Shown here in pieces: positions 43,139 through 50,457 of a stretch of DNA of 64,000 bases; the stretch's first letter is position 1, and every line of letters begins with the position of its first letter. Below the pieces are notes generated by a model that worked only from the letters and a program-made list of their open reading frames with translations, searched no databases and had not been told where the DNA came from. The stretch covers positions 38,089 through 102,088 of the forward strand of contig CAZCQH010000017.1 of NCBI GenBank assembly GCA_964500805.1, in the 5' to 3' direction. Both the position numbers and the translations under genes were made by a program. The stretch comes from Ga0077555 sp964500805 (lineage in GTDB: Bacteria; Pseudomonadota; Alphaproteobacteria; Rhizobiales; Hyphomicrobiaceae).

Positions 43139-44061
43139 GCGGAGGGTTTGCCGCCAGCATCGATCGACAGCGCCTGAGTGATGAACTTGTGGGTCGGCGC
43201 CGCGACGCCGAGTTTCTCGCCGATGCGCACGACGGCGCCGGAGAGATAATTCACCTCGAGTGGTTTGCCCGCGCGGCGATCATGCGCCATGGATGACGTC
43301 ATGGCGGCGGGATTACCGTCGATGGTTTTCATGAGGCCGGCGAAGTCGTCGGGCTTCAGGTAGCCGCCTGCCGCGTTGCCGACGGCGATCGTTTCACGCA
43401 CCGAGTCTTCGATGAGCGCGCGTGTACCGGGTGTGCTGCGGATCTCACCGGCGTTGTGGCCGGTCAACGCGGTCATGCCGGAGAAGGTCGCGAGCATGCC
43501 AAACTTCATCCAGACGTTTCGCTGGACGTTCTCGGCGAGGATGGCGTCGATGCCGGCGGCTTTGCAGGCCTTGTGGAAGGCTTCGAGCTTTGGGGAGCTG
43601 CCACCTTTCTCCTCGCCGAATTCGAGGCGCGCGAAGGGGCTGCGCTGCTCGATGACGCCGGGTCGCGATATGTGCGAGGCGATGCGCGCGACTCCGGGAA
43701 CGACGTGCGTGCCCGGAAGCACACGCTTCACGATCTCGGGGGCCTCGACGCCGTTCTGGAAGGTGATGACGGTCGTTTCCTTGCCGACGATCGGATTGAG
43801 CTGGGCCGCAGCGCCCTCCGCGTCGGTCATCTTGGTCGCGAACATGACGACCTCGGGGGTGCCGGCAGTGGCGGGATCTTGCGTCACCTTGGCGGGTTTG
43901 ATCGTCGCGTTGCCGATCTGGCTGTCGAGGGTGAGGCCGTCTTTCTGGATTGCGGCGAGGTGGGCACCGCGTGCGACGAACGTGACGTCGTTGCCGGCAG
44001 CCGCGAGCCGGCCACCGAAATAGCCGCCAACGCCGCCGGAGCCCATGACGAGGATTTTCAT
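43135..44061 (-). CDS. panE: Ketopantoate reductase (2-dehydropantoate 2-reductase) family
   Basis: 308 residues. N-terminal NADP motif MGSGGVGGYFGGRLAAAGND, catalytic Lys in FATKMTDAEGAAAQL, and C-terminal domain QRNVWMKFGMLATFSGMTAL with the conserved NxxxK-type residues and SMAHDRRAGKPLEVNYLSGA. This matches ApbA/PanE. In a catabolic cluster it may reduce another 2-oxo acid rather than serve pantothenate synthesis; family members are often paralogues. It overlaps the membrane-protein gene by 4 bp. Confidence 0.88.
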   Translation of the reverse strand: MKILVMGSGGVGGYFGGRLAAAGNDVTFVARGAHLAAIQKDGLTLDSQIGNATIKPAKVTQDPATAGTPEVVMFATKMTDAEGAAAQLNPIVGKETTVITFQNGVEAPEIVKRVLPGTHVVPGVARIASHISRPGVIEQRSPFARLEFGEEKGGSSPKLEAFHKACKAAGIDAILAENVQRNVWMKFGMLATFSGMTALTGHNAGEIRSTPGTRALIEDSVRETIAVGNAAGGYLKPDDFAGLMKTIDGNPAAMTSSMAHDRRAGKPLEVNYLSGAVVRIGEKLGVAAPTHKFITQALSIDAGGKPSA

Positions 44062-44168
44062 GTGTGCCTCACGATTGATTGCCTGCAGTCATTTCGCTCT
44101 GCTGCGAGTGGGCTTCGGTCTCACGCGCCAGCAATACGGTTACCATAGGTGACTCGTGCGGGCATGCG

Positions 44169-44666
44169 TCAAACGCCGGCATTGCGTGCAAACTCGTCGA
44201 AGAGGGCGTGCATTTCGGCGGTGAGCAGCGGTGTGGCGGGCATCTGGCGCTGATCCATGGGCAGGCTGACCTGGTGGCGCAGGTCGGCGGCGGAGAGCCT
44301 GCGGGTCAGGCGCGGGTCTTTCGAAGCCAGCCGGTTGAGAAATGCGGCGGATTCGGGTGCGGCGCTGGCGTAGTAGAGATGCCGGATGCCCGAGAGATAC
44401 ATCGTCGCGACGCACATCGCGCAGGGCTCCGCCGTCGTGTAGAGGTCGGCGCCGGCGAGGCTGGTGGTGCCGAGCTTCTTGCAGGCGTCGCGAATGGCCT
44501 CGACCTCGCCGTGCGATGTCGGATCGGAAAGGCTGAGCGCGCGGTTGAGGCCTTCGCCGATGATGGCGCCGTCTTTGACGATCACCGCGGCATAGGGGAG
44601 TGCGCCAGGCTCGTTGAAGCTGGTGCGGGCGATGTCCAGGGCGCGGCGCATATAAGTTTCATGCAT
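44169..44666 (-). CDS. Zinc-dependent nucleoside/base deaminase (CMP/dCMP deaminase fold)
   Basis: 165 residues. Zinc and catalytic residues are seen as the His-x-Glu of SHGEVEAIRDACKK and the PCxxC of TTAEPCAMCVATMYLSGI. N-terminal YMRRALDIARTSF is typical of guanine deaminase and tRNA adenosine deaminase relatives. The substrate could be guanine, cytosine or a ring-nitrogen compound. It lies 107 bp upstream of panE on the same strand. Confidence 0.88.
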   Translation of the reverse strand: MHETYMRRALDIARTSFNEPGALPYAAVIVKDGAIIGEGLNRALSLSDPTSHGEVEAIRDACKKLGTTSLAGADLYTTAEPCAMCVATMYLSGIRHLYYASAAPESAAFLNRLASKDPRLTRRLSAADLRHQVSLPMDQRQMPATPLLTAEMHALFDEFARNAGV

Positions 44667-44793
44667 GGGCGTACTCGATGGTTGGTGTTCAAGTAGGCGT
44701 ATTGAATGTACGAGCCTCGTGGCGGCCCCTCATCCTGGCGCACTCCCAATGCACGTGAAAAGCGTGATGGATGCGGACGAGGATGTGGCGGGC

Positions 44794-45837
44794 CTACCGC
44801 ATCCCGAGCGCCTTTTCGATGCGGGGTTTGACCTCGCCCATCATCAACTCCATGGAGCGCATCGCTGCCTTGTGCGGGGTGTTGCCGACCTTGAAGGCAA
44901 AGGAGAGCTGAGCGGGCTTGGCGACTTTGATCTCGGCGATCAACTTCTCGGCAACAGTGTCCACATCGCCGATCGGCAGATTGTCGTGGATGGTCTCAAT
45001 GGATTCCTCGCCCTTTGACGGCACGTCGACAAGGGCGATGCCGTCCATCACCTCCTGCCGGTTGCGCAGGCTCGAGGCGAGCCGCGTCTGATAGCGCGCG
45101 TTCTCGGCGAACTTCAGGCCTTCTTCGCGGCTATTGGTGATCAACGCGAAGCGATTGACCGTCATGTGCGCTTTCTCGACCGGCACCTTCTCAGCGGCAA
45201 AGGCGGAGGCGAAATCGGCGTACTGGTCGGCGAGCATTTTCAGGCCACCGCTGCGGCCGGAGGTGATGACCCGATAGCCGTGACGCGCGGCGGCGCGGAA
45301 CATCTCGTTCGTGTGCCCGGCGACGTAGATCGGCAGCGGCTTCTGCACCGGTCGGGCGGCAATGTGGGTCTTCGGCATCTTATAGTGGCGGCCTTCGTAG
45401 TCGAAGAAGTCTCGGCTGAAGGCGAGATCGAGGATCTCCAGGAACTCGTCGGTCATCTCGATCTTGTCTTTGATGTCGACCCCGAAACGCTCGAACTCGT
45501 AGGGCTGGTAGCCGGCCCCGACGCCGAGCACCAGGCGGCCGCCGGACATGGCGTCGGCGCTGGCGATTTCGGCAATAAGGCGCACGGGATTGTAGAGCGG
45601 CACCACGACGACGGCCGTGCCGAGGCGGATGTTCTTGGTGCTCGCCGCGCAGTGCGCCACCATCATCAAGGGCGAGGCGCACATGCAGTAGTTCGAGAAA
45701 TGATGCTCGGCGAACCATGCCGTGCTGTAGCCGAGACGGTCGGCGAGGGCGACCTGCTCCGCAACCTCGCTGAAGACCTGCGCCGTCGGCGTACGCGGAT
45801 CGCGCGCGCCCATAAGGTTGAAGATTCCGAATTCCAT
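44794..45837 (-). CDS. LLM-class flavin-dependent oxidoreductase (luciferase-like monooxygenase)
   Basis: 347 residues of the bacterial luciferase TIM-barrel fold: GIFNLMGARDPRTPTAQ, LGYSTAWFAEHHFSNYCMC, IRLGTAVVVVPLYNPVRLIA and SGGRLVLGVGAGYQPYEF. It needs reduced FMN or F420; flavin is usual in this group. ATG 45837 gives the usual start MEFGIFN; the open frame upstream lacks a site. It starts the - strand set including deaminase and panE. The substrate is unknown. Confidence 0.88.
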   Translation of the reverse strand: MEFGIFNLMGARDPRTPTAQVFSEVAEQVALADRLGYSTAWFAEHHFSNYCMCASPLMMVAHCAASTKNIRLGTAVVVVPLYNPVRLIAEIASADAMSGGRLVLGVGAGYQPYEFERFGVDIKDKIEMTDEFLEILDLAFSRDFFDYEGRHYKMPKTHIAARPVQKPLPIYVAGHTNEMFRAAARHGYRVITSGRSGGLKMLADQYADFASAFAAEKVPVEKAHMTVNRFALITNSREEGLKFAENARYQTRLASSLRNRQEVMDGIALVDVPSKGEESIETIHDNLPIGDVDTVAEKLIAEIKVAKPAQLSFAFKVGNTPHKAAMRSMELMMGEVKPRIEKALGMR

Positions 45838-45980
45838 GGGGTGGCCCTTCAGTATCGGTTCTATCAGCGTCATGAATGTAGTGCGGGGGCGGAGGGGTGG
45901 TCAAATGTGCGGGAAGCTGACCTACACGCCGGACAGTGGTACAATATCATAGAGCAAAATTATTTCTGGACGCTTGAGCC

Positions 45981-46265
45981 ATGAACCAGCGCGTAAAGGA
46001 CCTCTCGGCCGAGGCGAGGAAGCTCTCGCGTGACGAGCTGAGTGAATTGGTCAATGAGCTGCTTGGCGCCCTTCGCGATGTCGATCCAGCTTGGGCCAAA
46101 ACCCTTATCCCGACAGATGAGGTCGAGCGCCTTCGAGAATTTGAGCGGGCGCGGCTTGATGCGAGCGACCGGTTGAGAACATTGATGGCGGCGGTACACG
46201 CGGATGCAGCCAGCCGAGGACTGACCGAGGTAGAGCTCGACAGGCTGCTCGCCGATGAGAGCTGA
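45981..46265 (+). CDS. Probable antitoxin of a PIN toxin-antitoxin module
   Basis: 94 residues, helical and charged (LSAEARKLSRDELSELVNEL; DPAWAKTLIPTDEVERLREF). The N-terminal part resembles addiction-module components. It overlaps the PIN gene by 11 bp, the usual order (antitoxin first). No DNA-binding motif is certain. A TACAAT box lies about 30 bp upstream of the start. Confidence 0.65.
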   Translation: MNQRVKDLSAEARKLSRDELSELVNELLGALRDVDPAWAKTLIPTDEVERLREFERARLDASDRLRTLMAAVHADAASRGLTEVELDRLLADES

Positions 46266-46677
46266 TCGCGTCGTTCTCGACACGAACGTCCTGATCAGTG
46301 CCTTGCTATCGCCTTTGGGTAAACCATTCAGATGTCTGACCTGGGTGCTGGACAACGGCATCCTGCTGAGCTCGGAAGGCCTTTTGCACGAGCTCGAGAC
46401 GCGGTTGGCTCGTCCCAAATTTCTCAAGTATGTCGATGCTGACAAGCGGCAGCAGTATGTGGCCGCGCTAAAGGAAGTTGCGATCACAATTGAAGTACCC
46501 GGCTTGATCAAGGTGTGCCGAGATCCTGACGACGACCAACTCTTGGAGATCGCGGTCCTGTGCAAAGCCAAGTGTGTGGTCTCAGGAGATCAGGATCTTC
46601 TGGTTCTTAACCCATTTCGGGACATTCCAGTTTTGACACCGGCGCAGTTTATCGAGAGTGTCAACAAGGTCTCATGA
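46255..46677 (+). CDS. PIN-domain toxin (putative ribonuclease of a toxin-antitoxin pair)
   Basis: 140 residues of the PIN family with nuclease acids in VVLDTNVLISALLSPLG (Asp), LLHELETRL (Glu), RDPDDDQLLEIAV (Asp cluster) and VSGDQDLLVL (Asp). This matches the putative toxin component PIN family. It overlaps the antitoxin-like gene upstream. Such toxins cleave RNA until neutralised by the partner. Genes on both sides are on the opposite strand, so the pair looks inserted as a cassette. Confidence 0.85.
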   Translation: MRADRVVLDTNVLISALLSPLGKPFRCLTWVLDNGILLSSEGLLHELETRLARPKFLKYVDADKRQQYVAALKEVAITIEVPGLIKVCRDPDDDQLLEIAVLCKAKCVVSGDQDLLVLNPFRDIPVLTPAQFIESVNKVS

Positions 46678-46710
46678 TCAGAAGCTTTTCCCGGCCAAGA
46701 TGAGCCGCAG

Positions 46711-47481
46711 CTATTGGGCGGTCATGCCGCCGTCGATGACGAGCTCGGAGCCGGTGACCCAGGATGACTCGTCGGAGGCGAGGAACAGGACGCCGTTGGC
46801 GATGTCGTCGGCGGTGCCGAGGCGGCCCATGGGCGTGCGATCGAGCAGAACCTGGCGTGTGGCGGGATCGCTGAAGCGCTGCTTGGTGAGCGGCGTGTCG
46901 GCGTAGCCGGGGTGCACCGAATTGATGCGGATGTTTTCCTTCGCGTATTGCAGGGCCGCGGACTTGGTGAAGATCGAGATCGCGCCCTTGGCGGCGGAAT
47001 AGGCAGGCGACGTGGGGCTGCCGACGAGGCCCATCACGGAGGATGTGTTGATGATCGAGCCGCCACCGCCCTTGCGCATGGCCGGGATCGCGGCGCGGGT
47101 GCCGAGGAAGACGCCCTTGGCGTGAACGCCGAGCTCGCGGTCCCAGATCGCGACCGTCAGCTCTTCGACCTTGCCTGGGAACGAAACACCGGCGTTGTTG
47201 AAGAGGATGTCGAGCCGGCCGTGAGCGGCCATGACCGCGTCGACCACCTTGGCCCAGTTGTCCTCGGACGTGACGTCCAGGTGCATGTAGCGGGCGTCAT
47301 GTCCTTCGGCGCGGAGTGCGGCTGCCGCGCGTTCGCCGAGATCGTCGCGAATGTCGGTCAGCACGACCTTGGCGCCTTCGCGCGCAAAGAGATGCGCCGC
47401 TGCGCCGCCGAAGCCCATCAACTCGCCCTTGATTGCCGCCGCGGCGCCGGTCAGCAGTGCCACTTTGCCTTTCAGTCGCAT
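46711..47481 (-). CDS. Short-chain dehydrogenase/reductase with an expanded glycine-rich loop
   Basis: 256 residues of the classical SDR fold: NAG motif NNAGVSFPG, catalytic Ser in INTSSVMGLVG, YSAAK (Tyr, Lys) and C-terminal VTGSELVIDGGMTAQ. The cofactor loop, normally TGxxxGIG, reads TGAAAAIKGELMGFGGAAA, with about eight extra residues, before the usual REGAKVVLTDI. GGAGA precedes ATG 47481; an open frame upstream to 47790 runs through repeats and is not part of the gene. Substrate unknown; glucose- or 3-oxoacyl-reductase-like sequences are closest in appearance. Confidence 0.88.
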   Translation of the reverse strand: MRLKGKVALLTGAAAAIKGELMGFGGAAAHLFAREGAKVVLTDIRDDLGERAAAALRAEGHDARYMHLDVTSEDNWAKVVDAVMAAHGRLDILFNNAGVSFPGKVEELTVAIWDRELGVHAKGVFLGTRAAIPAMRKGGGGSIINTSSVMGLVGSPTSPAYSAAKGAISIFTKSAALQYAKENIRINSVHPGYADTPLTKQRFSDPATRQVLLDRTPMGRLGTADDIANGVLFLASDESSWVTGSELVIDGGMTAQ

Positions 47482-47703
47482 GATGTTTCTCCGGTGGGTT
47501 TGGGAATGTAGGGGGGACGCGCGTTTGGCAATGTCGTTCGCGGAGCAGAGCGAATGGTAGGGCGGGTGTGGAGTGGAGGTCAAATTGTGCGGTGGCGGTG
47601 TGTAGTGGCGCAAAAAGGGGCGGGTCCGGGAGGGTCTCCCTCCCGGCGGGGTTGCGGGGCTGGCCCCGCTCGCGGAGCGAATGTCGTGAGGGCGGTGAGG
47701 AGG

Positions 47704-47773
47704 AAGTTGTCGGACTTCGCGGGCGGCTGTGCACGATCCGCGAGATCGGGTGGCCCGCTCACTCCGACCTACG
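47704..47773 (+). repeat. Diverged half-copy of the 180-bp palindromic element at 55250-55429
   Basis: Shares AAGTTGTCGGACTTCG and CTCACTCCGACCTACG, in the same order, with the left half of the element at 55250-55323. The interior differs. Immediately after, GACCTAC and GTAGGTC form a small inverted repeat (to about 47788), a truncated version of the long hairpin. Confidence 0.65.
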
Positions 47774-47836
47774 GCGACGGAGTAGGTCAAGAGGAGCGTG
47801 TGCGTGCGCCGAGCAAGCGGTCGCCCCTCACCCTAA

Positions 47837-47874
47837 CCCTCTCCCCGTTGCAAGTGCAAGCAACGGGGAGAGGG
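47837..47874. repeat. REP-like perfect 15-bp hairpin
   Basis: CCCTCTCCCCGTTGC (47837-47851) pairs perfectly with 47860-47874 around an 8-nt loop, preceded by CCTCACCCTAA. Repeats of this type are widely scattered between genes in Rhizobiales. It lies about 10 bp past the end of the dehydratase gene and could act as its transcription end or mRNA stabiliser. Confidence 0.75.
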
Positions 47875-47883
47875 GACGAGTGC

Positions 47884-49731
47884 TCAGTGATTATCCCGCG
47901 GGAGGCCCTTGGTTTGGGCGACGCGCTGGTATTTGACAGCGGGCTTGAGGACCATGCCGTTCGAGAGCTCGTCGACCATGCCGCGTTGGATCTCCTGCCA
48001 GGGCGTCTGGGAGTCTGGGTACTTGTAGCCGCCGGCTTTCTCGAAGGCTTCGCGGCGCTTCTTGAGCTCGGCATCCGAGATCATGATGTTGGCGGTGCGC
48101 TTGTTGAGATCGATGCGCACCTTGTCGCCGGTCTTCAGGAGCGCCAGACCGCCGCCAGTTGCAGCCTCGGGCGATGCGTTGAGGATCGACGGTGAGCCTG
48201 ACGTGCCGGACTGGCGCCCATCGCCGATGCAGGCGAGCGAGGTGATGCCCCTTTTCAGGAGATAGTCGGGGGCGCGCATGTTGACGACTTCCGCCGCGCC
48301 TGGATAGCCGACGGGGCCGACGCCGCGGATGAAGAGCAGGCAGTGCTCATCGATCTCGAGCTTCGGATCGTCGATGCGCTTGTGATAGTCCTCCGGCCCG
48401 TCGAACACGATCGCGCGGCCCTCGAAAGCGTTGGGGTCCTTGGGGTTCGAGAGATACCGTTGGCGGAACTCGTCCGAGATCACGCTGGTCTTCATGATCG
48501 CGCTGTCGAAGAGATTGCCTTTGAGATTGAGGAAGCCCGCCTCTTTCTTCATGGGCTTGTCGTACTCTTTGATGACGGCGCGATCCCAAGCGAACTTGCC
48601 CTTGCAGTTCTCGTAGAATGCCTTGCCATTCACGGTGATCGCGGTCTTGTTGATTTTGCCCTTCGCGATCAGCTCGGCTGCGACGGCGGGAAGGCCACCG
48701 GCGCGGTGATACTCTTCGCCGAGGTACTCGCCGGCGGGCTGGAGATTGACCAGCAGCGGCAGGTCGTGGCCAATCTTCTCCCAGTCGTCGTTACTGAGCT
48801 CCACGCCAGCGTGTCGCGCGATGGCGTTGATGTGCACGGGCGCGTTGGTCGAACCGCCGATGGCCGAATTCACGGCGATCGTGTTCTCGAAGGCATCGCG
48901 CGTGAGGATGTCGGAGGGCTTCAGGTCCTCCCAGACCATCTCGACGATGCGCCTGCCGGTCTCGTAGGCCATCTGCTGACGCTCGCGGTAGGGGGCGGGG
49001 ATCGCGGCGCAGCCTGGAAGCGACATGCCCAAGGCCTCGGCTAGCGAGTTCATGGTCGAGGCCGTGCCCATGGTGTTGCAGTGACCGGCTGATGGAGCCG
49101 ACGATGCGACGAGCTCGAGGAAGCCTTTGTAGTCGATCTCGCCACGCGCCATCATCTCGCGCGCCTTCCAGACGATGGTGCCGGAGCCGGTGCGCTCGCC
49201 CTTGTACCAGCCGTTGAGCATGGGACCGCCGGAGAGGACGATGGCGGGGATATTGACCGTCGCCGCGGCCATGATCTGCGCCGGCGTGGTCTTGTCGCAG
49301 CCGGTGGTGAGGACGACGCCGTCGATCGGATAGCCGTAGAGCACCTCGACGAGGGAGAGATAGGCGAGATTGCGGTCGAGGTTGGCGGTCGGGCGCTTGC
49401 AGGTTTCCTGGATCGGGTGGAGCGGGAACTCGAAGGCGATGCCGCCGGCTTCGCGAATGCCTTCGCGCACGCGCTCGGCGAGGTAGATGTGGTGGCGGTT
49501 GCAGGGCGAGAGATCGGAGCCCGACTGCGCGATGCCGATGATCGGCTTGCCGGATTGCAGCTCATCGAGCGTCAGGCCGTAGTTCATGGTGCGCTCGAGG
49601 TAGAGCGCGGTCATGTCGGCGTTGGCGGGATTGTCGAACCAGGCTTTGGAGCGGAGCTGCTCGGGTTTGATCTTGTGGCGACGGCCGTTGCCGTTCGACT
49701 TGCCATTCGTGGGCTTCTTGGCGTCTTTCAT
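47884..49731 (-). CDS. IlvD/Edd-family dehydratase (sugar-acid dehydratase, L-arabonate dehydratase-like)
   Basis: 615-residue Fe-S dehydratase that removes water from aldonic acids or dihydroxy acids. The three cluster cysteines are in SDLSPCNRHH, TTGCDKTTPAQ and SAGHCNTMGTAS, indicating a [2Fe-2S] type site. The KIKPEQLRSKAWFDNP opening is characteristic of the pentonate dehydratase subgroup rather than IlvD of valine synthesis. ATG 49731 has GGAGGACC right before it; the open frame upstream is not used. A REP-like hairpin follows. With the DapA-like lyase at 16677 it could serve a sugar-acid route, but they are far apart. Confidence 0.9.
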   Translation of the reverse strand: MKDAKKPTNGKSNGNGRRHKIKPEQLRSKAWFDNPANADMTALYLERTMNYGLTLDELQSGKPIIGIAQSGSDLSPCNRHHIYLAERVREGIREAGGIAFEFPLHPIQETCKRPTANLDRNLAYLSLVEVLYGYPIDGVVLTTGCDKTTPAQIMAAATVNIPAIVLSGGPMLNGWYKGERTGSGTIVWKAREMMARGEIDYKGFLELVASSAPSAGHCNTMGTASTMNSLAEALGMSLPGCAAIPAPYRERQQMAYETGRRIVEMVWEDLKPSDILTRDAFENTIAVNSAIGGSTNAPVHINAIARHAGVELSNDDWEKIGHDLPLLVNLQPAGEYLGEEYHRAGGLPAVAAELIAKGKINKTAITVNGKAFYENCKGKFAWDRAVIKEYDKPMKKEAGFLNLKGNLFDSAIMKTSVISDEFRQRYLSNPKDPNAFEGRAIVFDGPEDYHKRIDDPKLEIDEHCLLFIRGVGPVGYPGAAEVVNMRAPDYLLKRGITSLACIGDGRQSGTSGSPSILNASPEAATGGGLALLKTGDKVRIDLNKRTANIMISDAELKKRREAFEKAGGYKYPDSQTPWQEIQRGMVDELSNGMVLKPAVKYQRVAQTKGLPRDNH

Positions 49732-50457
49732 TTGGTCCTCCGCTAGCCGCGCGGGATCGGCGGCCTCTGTGTTCCATTGTGCTGAATTTAGGAGCGCGGG
49801 CAGAGGCAAGCAATCGACGGTGGCGGATTGAGACATAGGACGCGCTGCCGCGGCAGCGGAGAGCGCGGGTGTCAGCGGGAGGAGAGCGATCAGGATCAGA
49901 TGGGGGAGCAGTGACATGGGGGTTCGTTGTGGGTGCTGCCGACCTCGGCGAAGGGCCCAGCTTTGGAGCGGGCCGCGCTGTGGGTGGGTCCGGCGTCTTG
50001 TTGGGAGCTTTCGGGGAGGGCGGTTGGCGCGCGTTTGGCAGTCGGTGTGGGTGCCGGGCGCGGGTGTCGGCCGGTGAAAAGGCCGGAAAGACAGGGTTTG
50101 TCGGGGTTGAAAGGGGTCTTTTGACCCAACTCGTGGATTATATCGCAAAACTACCAAATGACCGTTGCGGTGTCAAGTAATAACTAAAGCATTTTGCGAC
50201 GTTACCGACCTTTATTGTTAACCATGATCGGCCAAAGCACCCATGAATACTGGGCTTCAAGTCGAAAGAGAAGTATTTGCAACTTGTCTATTTACCATAA
50301 GCGTATGTTTCACGTGAAACATTCTCCGTGCCCAGCCCGGATCGCGCCGATGAGAGCAGAGCAGGAGGACCGTGAGCTTGCTGACCTTGCCCGGACATGC
50401 TGACGTGGGCGCCTAGGTTTCGCATCGCGAGTTGATCGACTGCTGAAAGGCGCCCGC
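49732..50457. other. Long intergenic region containing parS and a low-GC segment
   Basis: About 725 bp without a convincing gene. The first 400 bp are GC-rich; 50130-50330 is visibly AT-richer. The latter contains the parS palindrome and, upstream at 50218-50225, TTAACCAT, which matches a CtrA half-site. No cluster of DnaA boxes was found, so an origin is not claimed. Confidence 0.7.
50306..50321. promoter_or_regulatory. parS: parS chromosome-partition site
   Basis: TGTTTCACGTGAAACA is a perfect 16-bp palindrome, extended to 18 bp by flanking A and T. It is identical to the consensus site bound by ParB in most bacteria. Such sites cluster near the chromosome origin, usually by gidA-rsmG-parAB. 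Here neighbouring genes are not those, so this is either a secondary site or lies in a rearranged origin region. Confidence 0.88.

Larger units (their letters stand above)
47482..47883. other. Intergenic region with two palindromic repeat elements
   Basis: About 400 bp between the - strand SDR and dehydratase genes. No convincing gene is seen. It holds a half-copy of the 180-bp palindromic element at 47704-47773 and a perfect hairpin repeat at 47837-47874 (entries below). Confidence 0.7.

Noticed and set aside
43456..44148. 230-codon + strand frame opposite panE
   Set aside because: Antisense shadow; the panE reading has full family motifs.
45166..45984. 272-codon + strand frame opposite the LLM oxidoreductase
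   Set aside because: Antisense shadow of a recognised gene with no protein-like pattern.
48343..49044. 233-codon frame on the + strand inside the dehydratase gene
   Set aside because: It is antisense to a well-conserved gene and its translation shows no domain; GC-rich DNA often leaves such frames open.
50130..50330. Chromosome origin (AT-rich, near parS)
   Set aside because: No group of DnaA boxes (TTATCCACA) and no dnaA, hemE or parAB genes are visible.
50305..50403. Short frame beginning MFHVKHS at the parS site, like an rsmG start
   Set aside because: The match ends with the parS-encoded residues and the frame stops after 32 codons; nothing else resembles RsmG.
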